DNA of 64,000 nt. Source: Spinactinospora alkalitolerans (GTDB taxonomy: Bacteria; Actinomycetota; Actinomycetes; Streptosporangiales; Streptosporangiaceae). The notes beneath the pieces are model-generated. The model was not told where the DNA came from. It did not search any database and was given only the letters and a program-made list of their open reading frames with translations. Where the stretch lies: NCBI RefSeq assembly GCF_013408795.1, contig NZ_JACCCC010000001.1, forward strand, positions 496,001 through 560,000, read 5' to 3'. The first letter of the stretch is position 1. Every line of letters starts with the position of its first letter. Shown here in pieces: positions 34,550 to 42,480 of the stretch. The position numbers were made by a program, and so were the translations under genes.

Positions 34550-34782
34550 CCGCCGGCGGGAGACCCGCCCCCGGCGCCTCCCCCCGCCGGCCGGGGATTC
34601 CCGCCGGCGGGGGGAGGCGGCGCCGAGCGCTGTGGATCGTCGCAGAGGCCTTGTACTTCTACGGGTGCGCCGTCTCGGCGTGCTCGGTGAGCCCTTGGCC
34701 GTTCCCCGGCGCCGATCCGAGCCGCGGCGAGGGCGGCGAAGGGATGGAGCGGCTCGAACCCCGGACCGAGGAGGAGAACTGA
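34546..34782 (+). CDS. Doubtful small open frame in the gap before the carboxyltransferase
   Basis: A 78-codon frame starts at GTG overlapping the ABM stop (GTGA) and ends with TGA overlapping the next ATG (TGATG), a tidy fit. However, its first 25 codons are a large GC hairpin, the protein is basic and low-complexity at first, and I recognise no family. It might encode a small Cys-containing peptide, or simply be an open gap. Confidence 0.22.
   Translation: MTAGGRPAPGASPRRPGIPAGGGRRRRALWIVAEALYFYGCAVSACSVSPWPFPGADPSRGEGGEGMERLEPRTEEEN
34576..34618 (+). terminator. Strong hairpin between the PKS genes and acetyl-CoA carboxylase genes
   Basis: A perfect 16-bp stem (34576-34591 with 34603-34618) encloses an 11-nt loop, without a T-tract. 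It would act as an I-shaped terminator, attenuator or 3'-end stabiliser, giving higher abundance of the PKS part of the transcript than of the carboxylase part. Confidence 0.5.
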
Positions 34783-36467
34783 TGACGATCGCCACCACGC
34801 GTTCGGCCGCGACGTCGGAATGGACACAGTGTAAGAAGTGCCGCACCCTCGTCTACACCAGGCGGCTGCTCCGCGCGCACCGGGTCTGCCCTGAGTGCGG
34901 GAACCACGCTCCGCTCACCGCGGAGCAGCGGCTCGGCGACCTCTTCGGGGACGCCTCCTGGACCGAGGTCGCCGCTGCGGAGACCGAGGAGGACCCGTTG
35001 GGCTTCGTGGACCTGCACCCCTATCGGGAGCGGCTGGCCGAGGCGCGGGCGAGGACCGGTCTGCGCGACGCGGTCGTGGTCGCCCGGGGAGAGATGTACG
35101 GGGGCCGCGTCGTCGTCGCCGTGATGGACTTCCGCTTCCTCGGCGGGAGCATGGGCGCCTCCGCCGGGGAGGCGGTCGTGGCGGCCGCGGAGGCGGCGCT
35201 CGCCGAGAGGTGCCCACTCATCCTGGTGACGGCCTCGGGCGGGGCCCGGATGCAGGAGGGGCTGCTCTCCCTGATGCAGATGGCCAAGACGAGCAACGCG
35301 ATGGCGGCCTTGGACGAGGCCGGGCTCCTGACCGTCACCCTGGTCACCGATCCGACGTACGGAGGCGTGGCGGCCTCCTTCGCCACCCAGTCCGACGTCA
35401 TCCTGGCCGAGCCCGGGGCGAGGCTCGGGTTCGCCGGTCCGCGCGTCATCGAGCAGACGATCCGCCAGCGCCTGCCGGAGGGGTTCCAGACCGCGGAGTT
35501 CCTGCTCGCTCACGGTCTGCTGGACGACGTCCGGTCCAGGGCCGGGCAGCCGCACACGCTCAGCGTCCTGCTCGCGGCGGCCCGCCCGGTGGACCCCGAG
35601 TGGGGCATCGGAACCGCCGATCCCGTGATCAGGGACCCGGCGTCGCTCCCCCGGCGGCCGGTGCGGGAGGTGATCCGCTCGGCCCGGGAGCCGGCGCGGC
35701 CCACCGCGACGGATCACCTGGACATCTGGGGGGCCCGGTTCGTCGAGCTCCACGGGGACAGGGCGGGCCGCGACTGCCCGGCGGTCCTGGGCGGGGTGGC
35801 GCTGCTCGGCGGCCTCCCCTTCGTCTTCATCGCCCACCACAAGGGGCACACCCCCGCGGAGATGGCGCGGCGCGAGTTCGCGATGCCGTCCCCGGCCGGG
35901 TACCGCAAGGCGGAGCGCCTGATGCGGCTCGCCGACAAGCTGGGGCTGCCGGTGGTGACGCTCATCGACACCCCGGGGGCGCATCCCGGGATCGATGCGG
36001 AGGAGCATGGGCAGGCCAACGCGGTGGCCTCCTGCCTGCGGACCATGGGCGCGCTCAAGGTCCCCGTCGTCGCCGTGGTCACCGGCGAAGGGGGGAGCGG
36101 CGGAGCACTCGCGCTCGGCGTCGCCGACGAGGTGCTCGCCTGCGAGAACGCCTTCTACTCGGTGATCAGCCCCGAGGGATGCGCGGCGATCCTGTGGAAG
36201 TCCACCGACGCGGTCGAGGAGGCGGCGGAGTCGCTGCGGATCGACGCGCCGTCGCTGCTGCGCATCGGGGCGGTGGACGGGGTGGTCCCCGAACCGCCCG
36301 GCGGGGCCCACAAGGACCCCGAGGCCGCATCGGCGAACGTACGCGACGCGGTGACGGCCGCGCTCCGGCGGCTGCGCGGTCGATCGGCGGCCGATCTGGT
36401 CTCCGCGCGGCGCCGCAGGTTCCGCCGGTTCGGTCTGGTGCACGACTCCGAGGGGACGACGGTATGA
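34782..36467 (+). CDS. Fused acetyl-CoA carboxylase carboxyltransferase (beta-alpha)
   Basis: This 561-residue fusion of AccD and AccA-like halves begins with a CxxC-x-CxxC zinc ribbon (CKKC near residue 17, CPEC near 36), as in AccD. It contains [12 protein letters not shown] and [10 protein letters not shown] (acyl-CoA pocket), and then the AccA half with [20 protein letters not shown] and [14 protein letters not shown]. With AccB and AccC downstream it makes malonyl-CoA for the two PKSs. The E. coli-type layout differs from the biotin-carrying AccA plus AccB carboxyltransferases that actinomycetes use for fatty acids, so this is a pathway-dedicated set. ATG at 34782 follows GAGGAGGAGA. Confidence 0.95.
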   Translation: MTIATTRSAATSEWTQCKKCRTLVYTRRLLRAHRVCPECGNHAPLTAEQRLGDLFGDASWTEVAAAETEEDPLGFVDLHPYRERLAEARARTGLRDAVVVARGEMYGGRVVVAVMDFRFLGGSMGASAGEAVVAAAEAALAERCPLILVTASGGARMQEGLLSLMQMAKTSNAMAALDEAGLLTVTLVTDPTYGGVAASFATQSDVILAEPGARLGFAGPRVIEQTIRQRLPEGFQTAEFLLAHGLLDDVRSRAGQPHTLSVLLAAARPVDPEWGIGTADPVIRDPASLPRRPVREVIRSAREPARPTATDHLDIWGARFVELHGDRAGRDCPAVLGGVALLGGLPFVFIAHHKGHTPAEMARREFAMPSPAGYRKAERLMRLADKLGLPVVTLIDTPGAHPGIDAEEHGQANAVASCLRTMGALKVPVVAVVTGEGGSGGALALGVADEVLACENAFYSVISPEGCAAILWKSTDAVEEAAESLRIDAPSLLRIGAVDGVVPEPPGGAHKDPEAASANVRDAVTAALRRLRGRSAADLVSARRRRFRRFGLVHDSEGTTV

Positions 36468-36907
36468 ATGGGACGGACGGGGAGAAGCTCATCGCGGCGC
36501 TCTCGAAGACCGTGGACGAGCTGATGAGGACGGCCGCCCGGCAGCCGGTCCGGGTGAGCGTGCGCGTCGGGGACGCGGCGATCGAGGCCGAGTGGCCGAC
36601 GGCCGGGGGCGGTCCGGCGGAGGAGGAGCCGAAGGAGACGCAGGCCGCGCCGGAGGAGGGCACCACCGTCAACGCCTCCTTGGTCGGCACGTTCTACCGG
36701 GCCTCCGAACCCGGGGCTCCTCCGTTCGTCGACGTCGGGGACGTCGTCCAGGCCGGGCAGCAGATCGCGATCATCGAGGCGATGAAACTGATGATCCCGG
36801 TCGAGGCGGACCGATCCGGCACGCTGCTCGACGTTCTCGTCGGCGACGGCGAATCGGTCGAGTTCGACCAGCCCTTGTTCGCCCTCGCCGTCGAGGAGAG
36901 CGCATGA
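36464..36907 (+). CDS. accB: Biotin carboxyl carrier protein
   Basis: This is a 147-residue BCCP. Residues 1-70 form a variable Ala/Glu/Pro linker region, and the C-terminal barrel contains the biotinyl-lysine motif EAMKLM near residue 107, preceded by the thumb-containing [19 protein letters not shown] typical of acetyl-CoA carboxylase BCCPs. It overlaps the carboxyltransferase and biotin carboxylase genes by 4 bp on each side. It needs a biotin ligase from elsewhere. Confidence 0.95.
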   Translation: MNGTDGEKLIAALSKTVDELMRTAARQPVRVSVRVGDAAIEAEWPTAGGGPAEEEPKETQAAPEEGTTVNASLVGTFYRASEPGAPPFVDVGDVVQAGQQIAIIEAMKLMIPVEADRSGTLLDVLVGDGESVEFDQPLFALAVEESA

Positions 36908-38283
36908 GTGCGCGGCGGAGGTCGATCGACACGGTCTTCGTCGCGAACCGCGGAGAGATCGCCTTGCGCGTGGTGCGCGCCTGCAAGGAGATGGGAATAC
37001 GCAGCGTCGTCGGCTACTCGGTTCCCGACGCCGACACCGCGGCCGTGCGGGCCGCGGACACGGCGGTGCGGATCGGTCCGGCGGACGGCCGGCGAAGCTA
37101 CCTCTACCCGCCGGCCCTGATCGAGGCGGCCCTGCGCAGCGGGGCCCAGGCGGTCCACCCCGGCTACGGCTTCCTGGCAGAGGACCCGGAGTTCGCCGAG
37201 ATCTGCGCGCAGAACGGGCTGATCTTCGTGGGTCCGGAACCGGCGGTGATGGCGATGCTGGGGGACAAGGTCCTCGCCCGGCGGATGATGTCCGAGATCG
37301 GTGTGCCGGTACTGCCCGGCACGGCCGAGCCGGTCGCCGGTGACCGAGCCGTGCTCGACGAGGCCGCGCGGATCGGTCTTCCGCTGATCATCAAGGCGGC
37401 GGCAGGCGGAGGCGGGCGCGGCATGCAGGTCGTGACGGACCGGGACGCGCTCCTGCCCGGATACCGGACGGCGCGGGTCTCGGCCCGGGAGTACTTCGGC
37501 GACGACCGTGTCTACCTGGAACGCTACTGGGAGCAGGTGCGCCATGTGGAGGTCCAGGTCCTCGCCGACGGCCACGGGACGGTCCTGCACCTGGGAGAGC
37601 GGGACTGCTCGGTGCAGCGCAGGCACCAGAAGCTCATCGAGGAGACCCCGGGACCCGGGCTCCCGCCGTCGGTCGCGGAGCGGCTCGCCGAGTACGCGGT
37701 CCGCGGCGCGCGCGCCGCGGGCTACACCGGCGCGGGAACGTTCGAGTTCCTCGTGGCCGGAGACGAGATCGCGTTCATCGAGGCCAACTGCCGTATCCAG
37801 GTCGAGCATCCGGTGACCGAGGTGGCCACCGGGGTGGACCTGGTACGCGAGCAGCTACTGGTGGCGGCGGGCGAGCGGCTCTCCTTCGGGCAGGCCGACG
37901 TTCGGCCCCGGGGCACGGCGATCGAATGCCGGGTCAACGCCGAGGACCCGGAGCGCGGGTTCGTCCCCAGCGGCGGCCGGCTGGACGAGTTCGCCCCGCC
38001 CGGCGGTCCGTTCGTCCGGGTGGACACCCACGGGTACCCCGGGGCGACGGTCACGCCCGATTACGATTCGCTGTTGGCGAAGGTCATCGTCTGGGGGCCT
38101 GACCGTGACCAGGCCCTGAACCGGATGGAACGCGCTCTCGGCGAGTTCCGGATCGCCGGGGCCGGGGTGCGCACGACCATCCCCCTGCTTCTGGACGTGC
38201 TGCGTGACCCCCGCTTCCGCGCGGGCGCGTGCACGACGTCCTACCTGGACGGGCGGGATGTCGTCGGCGCGTCGCCGAACTGA
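36904..38283 (+). CDS. accC: Biotin carboxylase
   Basis: This 459-residue ATP-grasp enzyme has FVANRGEIALRVVRACKEMG at the N-terminus, AAAGGGGRGM glycine-rich ATP loop near residue 170, and ERDCSVQRRHQKLIEE and RIQVEHPVTE at the active site. The normally invariant proline before the latter (NPRIQVEH) is cysteine here (NCRIQVEH), an unusual substitution close to the catalytic arginine. The length is standard for stand-alone AccC. It carboxylates the biotin on the adjacent BCCP. It is the last gene of the core operon, followed directly by a hairpin terminator. Confidence 0.95.
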   Translation: MSARRRSIDTVFVANRGEIALRVVRACKEMGIRSVVGYSVPDADTAAVRAADTAVRIGPADGRRSYLYPPALIEAALRSGAQAVHPGYGFLAEDPEFAEICAQNGLIFVGPEPAVMAMLGDKVLARRMMSEIGVPVLPGTAEPVAGDRAVLDEAARIGLPLIIKAAAGGGGRGMQVVTDRDALLPGYRTARVSAREYFGDDRVYLERYWEQVRHVEVQVLADGHGTVLHLGERDCSVQRRHQKLIEETPGPGLPPSVAERLAEYAVRGARAAGYTGAGTFEFLVAGDEIAFIEANCRIQVEHPVTEVATGVDLVREQLLVAAGERLSFGQADVRPRGTAIECRVNAEDPERGFVPSGGRLDEFAPPGGPFVRVDTHGYPGATVTPDYDSLLAKVIVWGPDRDQALNRMERALGEFRIAGAGVRTTIPLLLDVLRDPRFRAGACTTSYLDGRDVVGASPN

Positions 38284-38285
38284 GT

Positions 38286-38334
38286 GACCGGGCCGGTGGG
38301 GCGGGGCCGAGAGCGCGGCCCTACCGGCCCGGTC
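38286..38334. terminator. Bidirectional terminator between accC and the leftward FAD hydroxylase
   Basis: GACCGGGCCGGT (38286-38297) pairs with ACCGGCCCGGTC (38323-38334), and an inner GGGCC/GGCCC stem extends the hairpin. It begins 3 bases after the accC stop and overlaps the last codon of the convergent gene. Confidence 0.7.
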
Positions 38335-39790
38335 GCAGCGCCCCCGCGAGGAAGCCGAGAAGTCCCTCCTGCTCGGCCGCCTCCCCCCGCCACGCGACGT
38401 GGCCGTCCGGACGGACCAGCATCAGCCCGCCCGGTCGGCGGGCGCCGGAGGGCGCGGCGGTGAGCAGCCGGACCCGTCCGGGGAACCGGGAGGCGAGGCG
38501 GCGCCGCAGGATCCGGGCCGTCTCCGCGGCAGCGTGATCCTCCGGAGCGGCGAGGAGCACCGCGCTCCACTCCGCGGCGCCGCGGACCAGTCCGAACAGC
38601 CCCTGGGGTCCCGCGCCGCGCACGGGGACCGCCGGCAGCGGCTCGCCCGCGCCATCGGAGACGAGTCGGCCGGGCGGGTGCCGCACCGCGGGCTCGGTGC
38701 GCATGTCCACGACGCGCGCGAGCAACCGGCCGCGCAGGGTCGCGATGTCCACCGCGGAACCGTAGCCGAAGATCCGGTCGGTCCGTTCGAACAGCGCGAG
38801 GGCCGCGGCGCGCCGCTCCGCCGCGTACTCGGCGGGGAGCCCTTCGTCGCCGTCTCGGATCGCGCCGGCCAGCATCCATCCGAGGGAGAAGGCGTCCTGC
38901 AGGCCGGAGTTCAGCCCGTGCACGGGCATGGGGAAGCGTTTCGCCGCGTCGCCGACGAGCAGGACGCGGCGCGACCGCCGGATGTCCGTGACGATCCCCT
39001 CCGGGCGGGTCCGCCACAGGGTGCCCGGTACGGGTGCGATGCGCAGCCCGGTGATCGCGGCGGCGGTGTCGGCGACGGCCCGGGCGGAGGGCGTGGCGCC
39101 GCCCTCCACTCCGAGGAAGAGGCGGTGGACTCCGCCGGAGACCGGGATCAGGCCCGCGTGGCCGGCCTCCAGGCGGTAGATGTGCTCCTCGTCGGCGGGG
39201 AGACCGGCGCCGCCGACCCGCACGTCGGCGAGGACCCACTCGGTGCCCTGGTATCCGCGTTGGACGGCCGCGCCGGCGCCGGTGCTCAACGCGGGAGGCC
39301 CTGAGCGGCCGGACGCGTTCACCAGCCAGCCGGCCGCCGTCCGGGTCGTTCCGGAGGGACCCCGGACGACGACGTCGACGCCGTCCCCGCGGTCCACCGC
39401 GTCCAGGACCTCCCAGCCGTACTCGACCAGGGTGCCCAGGGCCGCCAGGCGCTCGGTGAGCAGCCGTTCGAGTCGGCTCTGGGCGAGCAGGACCGGTTCG
39501 GGGAAGGGCGCGTCGGGGGCTGACACGCCGACCGCGGCGCTCTCGCCCCCGATGTGGAAGACCTTGTGCCGCAGAGGCAGGAGGCCTTCCGCGCGGTCCA
39601 CCTCGACGCCCGCCCAGGACAGCACCTCCAGGCTGCGCTGCCACAGAGTGGGGCAGCGCGTCTGGACGTGCGGGCCGCCGGGGCGCGCATCGAGGATCCT
39701 GCAATGGATTCCGCGTCTGGCGAGCTCGACGGCGCACAGCAGCCCCGAGGGGCCGGCGCCGGCGATCAGGACCTCGGGCGCCGTCGTCAT
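38321..39790 (-). CDS. FAD-dependent aromatic polyketide hydroxylase
   Basis: This is the third class A flavin hydroxylase (489 residues), with FAD loop VLIAGAGPSGLLCAVELARRG and second motif VLLVGDAAKRFPM, where the usual H of GDAAH is K. A shorter thioredoxin-like C-terminal domain ends VRPDGHVAWRG. It resembles the enzymes that hydroxylate or cleave C-C bonds in pentangular and rubromycin-type pathways, but the site is not predictable. Its ATG overlaps the preceding SchA/CurD gene by 4 bp. It is the last gene of a three-gene leftward operon starting with a DUF1772 protein. Confidence 0.9.
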   Translation of the reverse strand: MTTAPEVLIAGAGPSGLLCAVELARRGIHCRILDARPGGPHVQTRCPTLWQRSLEVLSWAGVEVDRAEGLLPLRHKVFHIGGESAAVGVSAPDAPFPEPVLLAQSRLERLLTERLAALGTLVEYGWEVLDAVDRGDGVDVVVRGPSGTTRTAAGWLVNASGRSGPPALSTGAGAAVQRGYQGTEWVLADVRVGGAGLPADEEHIYRLEAGHAGLIPVSGGVHRLFLGVEGGATPSARAVADTAAAITGLRIAPVPGTLWRTRPEGIVTDIRRSRRVLLVGDAAKRFPMPVHGLNSGLQDAFSLGWMLAGAIRDGDEGLPAEYAAERRAAALALFERTDRIFGYGSAVDIATLRGRLLARVVDMRTEPAVRHPPGRLVSDGAGEPLPAVPVRGAGPQGLFGLVRGAAEWSAVLLAAPEDHAAAETARILRRRLASRFPGRVRLLTAAPSGARRPGGLMLVRPDGHVAWRGEAAEQEGLLGFLAGALRPGR

Positions 39791-40491
39791 CGTGCGGCGG
39801 CCCCCGTGTCGATCCGGTCCATCCGGATCGTGGGGAAGGCCCGCAGGAACTCCTCCGGTGAGGAGGAGCCGTGCGTGCCGCGCAGATAGGGGGCGAGGCG
39901 GCGCTCGATCTCCGGGCGTCCGGGACGGTCGGCCATGTAGCGCGCCACGTCGTCGAGGTCGCCGTCGTAGCCGACCACGCGCACCATGTCGGAGCCGCTG
40001 ACGAACACGGCGACGCCGTGGAGCAGGCCGCTCCGGCGCCCCTCGCGGTCGCTGAGGGTCGGGCGCCGTTGAGGGCGGACCGCGGTGAAGACCTCGGCGA
40101 TGGCCGACTCGTTCCCGGGCTCCACCGGGTAGTGCAGGGCGGCGAGCGAGGCGTGCTCCGGCCGCGCGATACGCTGCTGCACCCGACGCGCCGTGCGCCC
40201 CCGGAACACGCCGGCGGCGGGGGCGCCGACGAGGAAGGGGGCCAGCCCGCGGTCCAGTGCGACCGCGTCCGGATCCTCGGCCAGGGCCGCTGCGGGGTCG
40301 CCGGGGTCGGCCGCGAACTGGAAGGCGCGGAACAGGACGTCGCCCTTGAGGAAGGCCGCCCGACCGGTCGGGCGGGGCATGCGGGCGGGCGGCGCGGCGG
40401 CGCCGTCAGAAGCGGCGGTGCGGGCCAGGACGCCGCGGACGTCGTCCCGGCTGCCGGGCAGGATGCGGTCGAGGACCGCGGTGAAGGACAT
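39787..40491 (-). CDS. SchA/CurD-like domain protein
   Basis: This 234-residue protein has two similar halves: FLKGDVLFRAFQFAADPGDP in the first and LHYPVEPGNESAIAEVF in the second, suggesting duplicated ferredoxin-like (ABM-related) domains. The layout recalls SchA/CurD proteins from spore-pigment and pentangular polyketide clusters, whose biochemical function is not settled. It has a good ribosome site (GGAGGAG) before ATG 40491. It lies between a DUF1772 protein and an FAD hydroxylase, so a role in oxidation or cyclisation is likely. The family call is from memory of motif order and context. Confidence 0.65.
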   Translation of the reverse strand: MSFTAVLDRILPGSRDDVRGVLARTAASDGAAAPPARMPRPTGRAAFLKGDVLFRAFQFAADPGDPAAALAEDPDAVALDRGLAPFLVGAPAAGVFRGRTARRVQQRIARPEHASLAALHYPVEPGNESAIAEVFTAVRPQRRPTLSDREGRRSGLLHGVAVFVSGSDMVRVVGYDGDLDDVARYMADRPGRPEIERRLAPYLRGTHGSSSPEEFLRAFPTIRMDRIDTGAAAR

Positions 40492-40524
40492 CGGGGCACT
40501 CCTCCGTGGGCGGTGCGGGCCGGC

Positions 40525-40983
40525 TCATGAGGCGACGAGGATCGCGCAGCCGGTGGCGAGCAGGGCGAGGACGGCGAAGACGGTGCGCAGCGTGTGCCAC
40601 CGCCGCCACAACGGGCGCGGGTCGTCCCACTCCTCGGGGACGGGGTCGGTGGGCGTCCGGCCGACCCTCCGGTTGATCGGCACGTTCCCGAACTGCGACA
40701 CGACCTGCACCCCGACCAGACAGACGCCCGCGACCGCGAACAGGAGGCGCGCCGCGGGCACGGGCGCCAGGAACACCAGAGTCGCGTCCGCGAGCAGCGC
40801 GACCGTGACGATCAGCGGCATGTGCGGGTGGTAGCCCTTCCCCAGGGCCCGGTGGGTGACGATGTAGCGCCCGGGCTCCATCGCGGCCAGGGCGGGCAGC
40901 ACGCTCACCGCCACCGCGAAGAAGACTCCCGCGACGATCCCGGTACCCAGCACCGAGACGAGGCTCAAGGCGTTGTGGACCAT
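40525..40983 (-). CDS. DUF1772 (anthrone-oxygenase-like) membrane protein
   Basis: This 152-residue protein has four hydrophobic helices. The C-terminal motif NVPINRRVGRTPTDPVPEEWDDPRPLWRRWHTLR matches the VPIN-W-x-RW-x-HxxR pattern of DUF1772 proteins, a family that includes fungal anthrone oxygenases forming anthraquinones. The ATG at 40983 follows GGGAGGAC. It is divergent from a second, related DUF1772 gene at 41.2 kb. It probably oxidises an anthrone-like intermediate at the membrane. The role in bacteria is inferred from the fungal family members. Confidence 0.85.
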   Translation of the reverse strand: MVHNALSLVSVLGTGIVAGVFFAVAVSVLPALAAMEPGRYIVTHRALGKGYHPHMPLIVTVALLADATLVFLAPVPAARLLFAVAGVCLVGVQVVSQFGNVPINRRVGRTPTDPVPEEWDDPRPLWRRWHTLRTVFAVLALLATGCAILVAS

Positions 40984-41048
40984 GTGCGTCCTCCCGGTCG
41001 GTGAACAGGCGCGGCGCGCTCCTCCTGCCGGCGATCCTCGGCCCGAGC

Positions 41049-41066
41049 CCTCGCGAACGCCTGGAG
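41049..41066 (-). promoter_or_regulatory. Weak SARP-like repeat pair
   Basis: On the minus strand CTCCAGG (41066-41060) and CGCGAGG (41055-41049) are 11 bp apart, about 65 bp upstream of the leftward DUF1772 start. Only two good repeats are visible, so this is the least certain of the series. Confidence 0.33.
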
Positions 41067-41210
41067 GGCCGGTGGGGCGCATCGGGGCGAAAGCGGTGCT
41101 CCACCGCCCCACGAGCGGCCGTCGAGCACCCCTGCATAGCGTCGCTCCGCATCACCGGGCCTCGCCGGACCAGTGGCCCCGGGAATCGACGGACGTGAAG
41201 GAGGTCTCTG

Positions 41211-41669
41211 TTGGTCGAGGTTCTCGTCCCGCTGGTGATCTGCACCAACGGTGTGGCCGCCGGAGTCTTCGCGGGAACGCTGCTCGGCGGGGTCCCGCTG
41301 CTCCTCGCCCTCCCACCGGACCGCTATATCCACGCCCACCGGTTCCTCGCGACCCGGTACGACCCGTTCATGCCGGTGACCCTCGCCGTGACCGTCGTCC
41401 TCGACGTCCTCCTGGCCGGCTTCGCGGAGGGGGTGGCGGCCCGCGTCCTGTTCGGCCTGGCGGCGGCCACGCTCGTCTCGGTGATGGCGGTGTCCCTGAC
41501 CAAGACCGTTCCGATCAACAAATGGGTGGTCGGCCTCGACCCCGAGGCGGTCCCGCGGGACTGGCACAGCCGCGACCCCCGCGCGCAGTGGAAGCGCTGG
41601 AACACCGTCCGCAGCTACCTGTGCGCGGCCGGGCTGATCGTCAACCTCGCGGCCGCCGTCTCCCTGTGA
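41211..41669 (+). CDS. DUF1772 (anthrone-oxygenase-like) membrane protein
   Basis: This 152-residue four-helix membrane protein starts at TTG 41211 after AAGGAGG. It carries the same C-terminal motif as its divergent neighbour (KTVPINKWVVGLDP, then WKRWNTVRSYL) and has the same length, so the two are diverged paralogues. It heads the rightward operon running through two SDRs, a secreted beta-propeller, an ABM protein and the type I PKS. A pair of such proteins could work as a heteromer or on two ring positions. Confidence 0.85.
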   Translation: MVEVLVPLVICTNGVAAGVFAGTLLGGVPLLLALPPDRYIHAHRFLATRYDPFMPVTLAVTVVLDVLLAGFAEGVAARVLFGLAAATLVSVMAVSLTKTVPINKWVVGLDPEAVPRDWHSRDPRAQWKRWNTVRSYLCAAGLIVNLAAAVSL

Positions 41670-41700
41670 CGCGCCGGCCCCCAGGACTGGAAGGAGACCC

Positions 41701-42438
41701 GTGACGACGGGACTGAGCGGGAGGAACGTCCTGGTCAGCGGCGGAACACGCGGGCTGGGGCGAGCGGTGGTGGCGCTGCTCGCCGAGGTCGGCGTGAACA
41801 TCGTGACCTGCGCGCGCGATCCGGCCGGGGCGGACGCCCTGAGCGCGGAACGCGCGGTCGCGGTCCGCAACGGCGGCGGACTCACCCTGGTCGGCGCGGA
41901 CACCGCGACGTCCGAGGGGGCGGAGCGGGTGGCCCGGGTGTGCGCCGATCGGCTCGGCGGCCTGCACGCCGTGGTCAACAACGTGGGCGGGATGTGGAGC
42001 GCGCCGTTCGGGGAGCTGACCCACCGGCGGTGGCAGGAGACCCTCGCCGCGGACCTGGGGTCGGCTCACCTGACGACGCGCGCGGCCCTCCCGCTCCTGC
42101 ACGACGGCGCGTCGGTCGTCAACGTGGGGAGCGCGGCGGTACTGCGAGGGCTTCCCCGGCACGCCCACTACACCGCGGCGAAGGCCGGACTGCACGGGCT
42201 CACCCGTTCCCTGGCCCGCGAGCTGGGCCCCCGCGGCATCCGGGTGAACCTGCTCCTCCCCGGGGTGATGGCCAACGGCGACGCCCCGCCGCCCCCGATG
42301 GCCGAGCGCCTGCGGTCGCTGACCGCTCTCGGGCGCCTGGGCACCCCGGAGGACGTGGCCGGCGTGGTCGGCTTCCTGCTCGGTGACGGCGCCGCCTACA
42401 TCACCGGGGCCGAGATCACCTGTGACGGCGGCATCTAA
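41701..42438 (+). CDS. SDR-family oxidoreductase (polyketide ketoreductase-like)
   Basis: This 245-residue classical SDR has cofactor loop SGGTRGLGRA, VVNNVGGMW in place of NNAG, and catalytic Ser/Tyr/Lys in VNVGSAA and HYTAAKAG. It is clearly a paralogue of the ketoreductase at 33.1 kb: both share the AHYTA-K, LxPxGIRVN and [10 protein letters not shown] segments. GTG at 41701 follows GGAAGGAGA. It probably reduces a second ketone or a quinone of the aromatic product. A sugar 4-ketoreductase role is less likely, because it groups with polyketide SDRs by eye. Confidence 0.9.
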   Translation: MTTGLSGRNVLVSGGTRGLGRAVVALLAEVGVNIVTCARDPAGADALSAERAVAVRNGGGLTLVGADTATSEGAERVARVCADRLGGLHAVVNNVGGMWSAPFGELTHRRWQETLAADLGSAHLTTRAALPLLHDGASVVNVGSAAVLRGLPRHAHYTAAKAGLHGLTRSLARELGPRGIRVNLLLPGVMANGDAPPPPMAERLRSLTALGRLGTPEDVAGVVGFLLGDGAAYITGAEITCDGGI

Positions 42439-42480
42439 GGACCCGGAGCGCCCTGAGGGCACCGGCGAGAAACGAGGAGG

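Noticed and set aside
41080-41103. GGGGCG repeats as a rightward SARP site for the type I PKS operon
   Set aside because: Spacing is 10-11 bp but the sequence lacks the TC(C/G)A core seen at the other sites; it may be plain GC-rich repetition.
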